Shown here in pieces: positions 57,545 to 64,000 of a stretch of 64,000 nt of DNA (the stretch's first letter is position 1; each line of letters starts with the position of its first letter). Location: the NCBI RefSeq assembly GCF_004193775.1, contig NC_041004.1, forward strand, positions 4,044,718-4,108,717. The letters run 5' to 3'. The notes beneath the pieces are model-generated. The model was not told the origin of the DNA. It ran no database searches and saw only the letters and a program-made list of their open reading frames with translations. Both the position numbers and the translations under genes were made by a program. This DNA comes from Glycine soja (taxonomy: Eukaryota > Streptophyta > Magnoliopsida > Fabales > Fabaceae).

Positions 57545-58579
57545 TTTCCACAAAATAAGGGATTAACGGATTGTTTATTATATGACGGTTAGTCATGCAT
57601 CATGAAGGGACAACTAACATAAACTTAATAGCACGACAACATTTGACAACATTTGCGGGATATTATGGAATATTTTGATAAAAAGCTCTCATTCTGACCT
57701 AAGGAGACAGTTTATACAATCGACTTCAAGTGAGTGCTCTAGATTAAGGTAACCTCCATTTTGAGGAGACTTTTTCCGGAACCGGTTTGTTATATTTTTA
57801 TTGCATGTTATTTAGAATTAGAGTCTATTATGTTAGTTGTGCATATAGCTTGCCTCAAGTGAATCAATAAAGATTGAACTTGTTTCATATTATATTGATT
57901 TGATAGTTATGTTTCTTAAGTGGGAAAATATTGAAATTCTTAGAACATCTTCAATCAAAGAATCCATTTAGGTTTTTAGATCATTTTTGTGGGTCCTATG
58001 ATGTTATATAGAATGCAAGAACTTCTATCATTTTTTGTTTTAGTGGTAGAATCTAATTTGGATTATTAGATTTTACTAGCACAAGAAAAAAAATAGGAGT
58101 TTTTGGGAGTTCTTTTCCTATAACCGAATCTCCATCTTGGAAAACTCTCGATAAGAATAATGGTAGATCTGGTGGATAGGGGTTCTTGAGTTCAAGAATC
58201 TCATTAAAGGTACTCTTAGGCCTTTGGCAAACTATACATGTGCTACTCATTGACAAATCTGTGCTTACACTTCATAGGCTAGGGCGAAATAATAGATTAA
58301 AGTTATTTATATACAAATATATAAAAACATTAAATATAATTCATAAAAACTATAGACCAATAATATCATTAAAAATTACGCATTTTAATATGTTAAGCGA
58401 ATAAGATAATTTCAACCAATCTCGAAGAGAGAGAGAGAGAGAGAGATTAATGCTTATGTATTGATGATGTAAAACAATTTTACACGGTCAAGAAATCATA
58501 AATTATCGTTTGAATTACTTTAAAATAATTATTTTAAAAGTCAACAAACTTATCACATAGTGAGTTATAATTAGATAAT
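57545..58579. repeat. RPW8-cluster repeat unit 3, upstream flank
   Basis: It aligns with 38040-39155 and ends at TTAGATAAT, where the Mutator-like element inserted. It contains the MITE copy at 57941-58217 and (GA)n at 58425-58446. No gene. Confidence 0.75.
57941..58217. mobile_element. MITE (AGAGCATCTTT ends), unit 3
   Basis: Homologue of the element at 38470-38754, with more decayed ends (TTAGAACATCTTCAATC and TCATTAAAGGTACTCTTAGG). Confidence 0.6.
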
Positions 58580-60024
58580 GGTTTTAATATATTTTTGGTC
58601 TCTGATAAATACTCATTTTTTGTATTTGGTCCCTAAGAAATTTTTGCTTTGTGATGGGTCCCTAATATTTGAAAGTTTTTGTCCGAAGTTCCTGCTGTTA
58701 GTTGAAATTCATTATCTTCATATGTGATCGTTAACCGATCACGCAAGCATGCCACAACTCACATGTGATTTTTGTCTGAGTGAAATTACACGTAAGATTT
58801 TTAAAGTTTTTTTAGAAAAAAGTAAAAAAAAAAAACAGCGTCCTTAAGTCCCTTAATCCCCCAAACCACCCTCATCAATCCCCGACCAACTCCTCCACCA
58901 GCTCCACACCATCGCTACTGCTTCTCCAAAACCCCACAAACCTCCCTTGAAACCCCATGGCAGCAACACAACAATAACACTAACCCATTTTCTTTCTTTT
59001 TCTTCTCTTGAATCGTGGCCCCCCATGGCGACAACAAATCTCCTTCTCGCAAAAATCACTCATGGACCCCCCTTCCCCAAAGAAAACCCTCCTCTTTGTT
59101 TTTATCATTTCCTTCTCTTCTTTTCACCTACGACACACAAGTGGGTTTAAGGGTCAAGTGTGAGAGACTGGGAGAGAAGTGAGGTTTGAGAGTTGAAGGA
59201 AGTTAGTGGTGGCAGCTGGCGCGGGCATGAGCAGTGGCGGCATAACTGGCAGTGTCAGTGGTGGTCGATGGCTGGGTTGGTGGTGACCCATGAGAAGGGA
59301 GAACAAGAGGAGACAACCATGAAAGCAAGGATTTGCGGAAAGAGCTTGCGACTACAAAACGCCAATGACAAGTCCCGACATCATTACCCCACTCAGTTTT
59401 TCGTGCTCTACGCAATGGACCGAGCATAATCGCATTTTGGGGTAAGGTTTTGTTGATCCTCTTCTACCGATGAAACTATTTTGATGTGTTCTCTTAGAAA
59501 CTTTATCCATGTGAATGTCTTGAGTTGTGAGTTGACTTGATTTGATTTGGAAATGTAAAATTGATTGAAAGGTCCTAAAAATTGTTGGTGAGGACCTGTT
59601 CACCTTGGATCTTCACGAGTGAGGAAGTCATAGTGACAGATCCATAAGGAAGGTATAGAAGAAACTATATATAATGGGTTATGAAAAAACACAGAGAGAT
59701 GCTGAAGAATAATTGTGTGATGCCAAAGGAATCAAGGAAAACAGAGAAACAAAAAGATTGAAACCACACAATAAAATGACATCATTTTTTTTTCTTTTTT
59801 TAAAAATAAAAAAATCCTACGTGTAATTTCAGCCAGACAAAAATCACACATGACATGTCTGTGTGGCCAGTTAACGGCTGTGTAAGCAAATAATAAATTT
59901 TGACTAACGGCAGGACTTTCGGACAAAACTTTTTAAATATTAAAACCCTATCACGAAGCAAAAATTTATTAAGGATCAAATAAAAGAATAGTTATTTATC
60001 ATGAACCGAAAACATCTTTAAGCC
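58580..60024. mobile_element. Mutator-like element with GC-rich cargo (Pack-MULE candidate)
   Basis: Terminal inverted repeats of about 250 bp (58580-58838 and 59775-60024) begin GGTTTTAATATATTTTTGGT and, inverted, GGCTTAAAGATGTTTTCGGT. Flanks are TTAGATAAT (58571-58579) and TTAAATAAT (60025-60033), a 9 bp duplication with one change. The unoccupied site is at 39147-39155. Between the repeats, 58850-59450 is far richer in G+C than its surroundings, with CCACC/GGTGG-rich text as in captured gene pieces. No transposase is present and I do not recognise the cargo. Confidence 0.82.
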
Positions 60025-60046
60025 TTAAATAATTATGTAAAACTGT

Positions 60047-60051
<5 letters not shown>

Positions 60052-60096
<45 letters not shown>
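60052..60096. repeat. (AT)n microsatellite
   Basis: 45 bp AT run; the homologous site in unit 1 (39170-39181) has only a few units. Confidence 0.95.
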
Positions 60097-60100
<4 letters not shown>

Positions 60101-60359
60101 TATAGACACATACTAAATGCCTATTAATTATCCCAGGGGTTGGTGAGTGTAACAAGATTTCGCATCTATATAACTATTTTAAATATGTTTGCACCAACTT
60201 TCATTTGAATTTTTAAAATTTATTTGATATATCATAAATCTTTGAATTGTAATAAAATTGATGTCAAGTAACTGTTCAGGAAATTAAATAAATAATTAAA
60301 ATATATACAAGTCGATAAATAATACAAACACGTATACCCTAGCTACAAGTTCGTAAAGT

Positions 60360-60745
60360 CCAATCGTTGATTAGAAAGATGGAGGAGGGGACACAGCTTG
60401 TTTTCGAGTGTTAAAAAATCCGGTGGCTACACTTTGTGACTAGGGCTTGTTACAAGGACAAACTAGACCGGTTTTTTGACGAGCTCGTGAAAATATTTGC
60501 CATCGGCATGCAAGCTCAGATGGCAAGAGATCAGAAGAAGACCTTGCTTAAAGTTAGGAGAATACTTAGGGTTGTTGAGAAAATGCATGTGCTTCGACCC
60601 TGGGAAGGCAATTGACAACACGCTGTTAATGTTTTTGACGTGGATTTTTGTCTTTGCTGTGAAGCTAATAAGGGCATTTCTGCTTTGAGATGGATTTTTC
60701 GGACGCTAATAAGGGCAATTTCTGCTTTTGAGATGGATATTTCAC
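60360..60745 (+). pseudogene. RPW8-domain fragment, unit 3
   Basis: The DNA is close to 39560-39910. It encodes LIRKMEEGTQLVFEC, a stop, then in shifting frames LDRFFDELVKIFAIGMQAQMARDQKKTLLKVRRILRVVEK-like sequence (pieces read separately). The first third of the domain and everything from the PP2 start on are missing; homology ends near 60745 after two ANKGNF-type repeats. Confidence 0.75.
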
Positions 60746-62060
60746 AAAGTACATAGACTTAACAATATCATAAATTTAAATGATTTTAAATATGATAGAG
60801 AACACAAATATCATTTGAGATACAATTTTACTTAAGATTAGTATGGACCACAATGTCCTACGTAGTTAACACAAAAACCAAAAATTCAATAATAATTATT
60901 TTTACTTTTAAATTCTATAAAATCATTTTAAAGTAAATATTTATTTTTAATTTGAAAACCCATTTTTACTTTATAATCACTTTTACATAATATATAATAA
61001 CTATTAAAATTAATTTATTAAATATAATTGTTAATACAATACTTTTAAAATACTTACTCAATAATAGCATACTTTTAATTAATATATTGTTTTATGATAG
61101 AGACCAAAAGTATCTTTCATGAAAAACAATCATGTTCAACACCATTTTAGGCGAATTATTATGAATAACAAAGCTTTTTCTTTGAGAATTTAACATAACA
61201 ACATATTAAAGAATCAATTTGAAATCATATTTTTTATGAATGAATAATTTGAAATCCTCTAAAATCAATTTTACTTAGAAATCTTATCAAATAAATTTAT
61301 GAATGAATAATCTTTTTTGAATAATTTATATTATTTAGTTGGAATTTTTATACTATTAATTAATTTAAATCTAATTAGGTAATATATTTATTACAAAATA
61401 GTATTTTGTCTCTTTGTTTAATAAATTCATGTATGGAACTTTTGTTAACTAATATTTATAAAATAAGTTTAAATATCATTTTTGCATAATTATATAATAA
61501 ATATTTTAATATTAATTTATTAAATATATTTTTATAAAAAAAATTACATACCAAATAATATCACAAATTAAATTATTTGCAATAGTGTTGAATTTGTTTT
61601 ACATCAATACATAATAAATATATTGAAATAATTTTTTTGAAGATAAAACAGGTAAAAACATGAACAATAATTTCAATTTTCAAATAATAGAAGACAATGA
61701 TTTAAATAACCTAAAAATTAGGATTTCTTTTTGCTTGAATATTCTAATATTTGTTCATGATTAGAGAATACAAATATTAAATAGCTAGTTATGTTTTTTA
61801 AGCTAGTGTATTTTGAATATGCTTAAAAAAAGGAGAGCGACATGTGCGAATGTACGGGTATCTTGCTAGTTATTATCTTATTATAAATGGAAATAAAATA
61901 TAGGTTGGATGGTAAAAAAATGAAAGAAGAGAAAATTCATAACTTTAACACCTCATACTAATAAAAACTCACAAAATAACAATTAAAATTTATGGATTAA
62001 AAAATTTATTATAAATTCAACTGGAAAACAACTTTCAGTGATATTCGTAAATGGCACACA
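60746..62060. other. AT-rich intergenic region
   Basis: I see no gene or clear element. Related AATTTATTAAATAT(A/T) pieces recur near 61010 and 61515. Confidence 0.4.
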
Positions 62061-62313
62061 ACATTCCAATAAAAAAATATCTTTTTAATTCCTTATAATC
62101 AATTAATACATTTTATATATACTATTTCAAGTTTGCATTCTGTATAGAGGATGCAAACTTGCTGTAGTAGGGGAAAATCAAGCTTATTAAGATGTAATTG
62201 AATAATTGAAGTTTATTTCAAAATTAGTTAATTTAATTATGATAAATGTTAAAGTAGTGTTCTTAATGTATTAATTGATTATAAGGAATTAAAAAGATTT
62301 TTTATTGGAATGT
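62061..62313. mobile_element. MITE with ~50 bp near-perfect inverted ends
   Basis: ACATTCCAATAAAAAAATAT at the left and, inverted, ACATTCCAATAAAAAATCTT at the right continue together through TTTTTAATTCCTTATAATC and beyond. A further inner hairpin pairs CAAGTTTGCAT with ATGCAAACTTG at 62130-62161. Noncoding, 253 bp. Confidence 0.8.
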
Positions 62314-62882
62314 ATAAAATAGTATTATTCATTATTTTTTTACATTCTTCTATGATTTTTACATTAAATATTTTCTAATTTTAGTTCATAAACCAATACC
62401 CTAGAAACTGATTGACAAGATCCTTTAGTTTTCAGCAACCATTAATTATTTTTTTTATTTTTTAGCCGTTGAAATTTTTATTTTAAAATTATCATAAAAT
62501 ATCAATTTATTATACGAGAAATTAAAAAAACTTAATAACTCTTATAATTTTAGAAATTCAGAGATTAAAAAAACTTTTATAATTTTAGAAACTAAAACAA
62601 TAATAAAGAAAAAGAAATATAAACAATTTAGTAGAAAATTTAATAACTCTTTTTGTGTTGGTCAAAGATATGGTTAAAATGGAAGTTTGTTGTTGACTTA
62701 ATGCAAGCCAACAAGGTATTATGATGGGTGACATGGCATGTGAAAAATTGAACTATCTTGTGCTAATTAAGATTTTATAACACTCTAAAGCACACATTGA
62801 TCATTCTAATTTCATAAAGAAAAAGTACACCTCATCATTTTGACTTAAAAAGAAAAGTACAACACACTTGACTTATAAAATG

Positions 62883-63000
62883 AAAAGTACATACACACCA
62901 TTATGAGTGGGCGTGCTTATTTAATTGCTAAATGTATTCAGCAACATATACAGGAAAGTACATACACACCATTCTAGAGAGGGTGTGCTTTATTAATTGC
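62883..63000. repeat. ~70 bp direct duplication
   Basis: AAGTACATACACACCATT, GTGCTT and TTAATTGC occur in the same order twice, starting near 62884 and 62955. Confidence 0.7.
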
Positions 63001-63354
63001 CATGTGGCAAGCAAAAGTATACATAGAAACACAACATATTATAAATTGAGCATGCTTATTTCAAGAGTAAATTAACTATCAATTTGATATCTAAAGTATT
63101 ACTGTTTCTTAAAAGTAGTCCTTAAAATAAAAAAAAAATTATATATAAGTAATTTCTAGCTAAAGTATTGAATATCCAACATCTTAATACATACATTGAA
63201 ATATTAATTTTATCGATGTATAAGGATTAATCTGAAGAATAATATTTCAATGCTTGAAAGACTTAATTTATATAATTTTTAAAATATTTTATTTTAGTGA
63301 CTATTTAAGATAAAAGTAATTCTTTTAGATGAAATTGATAATTTATTGTGTATT
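63001..63354. other. Downstream region of the PP2 gene
   Basis: AT-rich; probably 3' UTR and terminator of the minus-strand PP2 gene. No other gene. Confidence 0.4.
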
Positions 63355-64000
63355 TTAGTTTTGCAATTTAGGCCTTATTTGGATTCCTCGAATGACAATG
63401 CCAGTCTTGAGTTTCCCTTCAGTATGATTCATACCCACCTCCAACTCCTTGTCCTGGTCGTTAAGGAACTCACCCAATTTTACCTCCTTCCACCCATCGT
63501 CTCTCTGCACAGAGTGTCCATGCAAGAGTGGGGATGTCACGGAAGTTTCCCCCGGAGTCCACGGTGTTGCCGGAGCTTCCAAGAACACCTTTTGCTTCGA
63601 ATTCTGATCTTCATGACCGATAACATTAAGGAACACCTCAACAGGCTTGTTCTTGAACCCGGTGGCATTATTCCTTAGACTATACACTAAATATGCCTCG
63701 TATCTGGTATTTTCTTCTAGGGTGCTAGTGTCCACCCAGCCGCTGACTGCCAGAAAATACACCTTAACAAGTTCAGCCACCTCCCTACGTACCTCAAAGA
63801 ACAACAAAGTAAAGCATATCATTTTATTTCAGATTAATAATAATAATAATAATAATAAATTAAGAAATAATTACCCGATATTTGGATGATCAGAATTCCA
63901 CCTCCAATAATCAGGATTTTCTACCCAGGCAATGTAGAGTTTCCGGGCAGGGAGAAATAAATCACGGTTGCTGGTAGGCTGAATATCATCGCGGAGCATT
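63355..64000 (-). CDS. PP2-type phloem lectin gene, 3' part (cut by window edge)
   Basis: PP2 proteins are carbohydrate-binding lectins, many of them phloem or nucleocytoplasmic and stress- or defence-linked. The exon 64000-63875 reads RDLFLPARKLYIAWVENPDY and YWRW, the domain start. A 90 bp GT-AG intron (63874-63785, with an (AAT)n run) follows. Exon 2 (63784-63355) reads EVAELVKVYFLAVSGWVDTS, NTRYEAYLVYSL, PVEVFLNVIG, GWKEVKLGEFLNDQDKELEV and TGIVIRGIQIRPK, then stop. The phase agrees across the junction and there are no lesions, so the visible part looks functional. The N terminus is beyond the window. Whether it also has an RPW8 domain cannot be seen, but it shares intron position with the fusion at 39357. 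Confidence 0.88.
63785..63874 (-). other. Intron of the PP2 gene with (AAT)n repeat
   Basis: The donor GTAATTATTTCTT follows ...AATATCGG. The acceptor ACGTAG before GGAGGTGGCT is chosen because it restores phase to give GEVAEL; the nearer TTTGAG acceptor would not. Confidence 0.7.

Noticed and set aside
58853..59429. Small ORFs in the Mutator-like element as genes
   Set aside because: Short, mutually overlapping on both strands and compositionally biased; better seen as cargo of the element until matched to a host gene.

Overview
This window is repeat-rich, AT-rich nuclear DNA from a flowering plant. It is most likely a legume and probably soybean (Glycine). That guess rests on the style of the genes and transposons (an RPP13-like CC-NBS-LRR, CIPK, RPW8, PP2, and Athila, chromovirus and copia elements) and on no database search. 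No gene is intact from end to end inside the window. The nearest to intact are a very young Ty1/copia retrotransposon with one open 1473-codon polyprotein and a PP2-type lectin gene that runs off the right edge.

Layout. 1-4431: left part of an Athila-like Ty3/gypsy element on the minus strand, with a damaged gag, a tRNA-Asp type primer binding site and a complete 1.68 kb LTR. 4884-8626: a minus-strand CC-NB-ARC-LRR gene split by one in-frame TAG and frameshifted at its tail. 8653-13634: a complete Ty1/copia element with identical 211 bp LTRs and a TCAGA target duplication, inserted 21 bp upstream of that gene's ATG. 13640-23205 and 29597-37815: two copies of a segmental duplication (NLR upstream DNA, then a CIPK kinase pseudogene, then noncoding DNA). 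The first copy carries a 2.58 kb solo LTR. Between the copies lie a GCN1 gene fragment that keeps its introns, a copia element lacking both LTRs, and a second NLR reduced to its first 80 codons, which abuts the copia gag.

38000-64000: a second defence-type cluster with RPW8 fragments at 39357, 44955, 56250 and 60360. In the 39357 copy one open frame joins the end of the RPW8 domain to a PP2 (phloem lectin) domain, so an RPW8-PP2 fusion gene probably existed here. A separate PP2 gene ends the window. The cluster also contains a nearly intact copia polyprotein (45948-50030, one nonsense codon), RNase H-like retroelement scraps, several MITEs, a long-inverted-repeat element and a Mutator-like element with GC-rich cargo.

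How it fits together. This is a resistance-gene neighbourhood built by local duplication and later broken up by transposons. The duplicated copies supply unoccupied sites that show what inserted after the duplications: the copia at 8653, the solo LTR at 14412 and the Mutator-like element at 58580. The most interesting candidates are the RPW8-PP2 fusion and the apparently recent, coding-intact copia at the start of the NLR.
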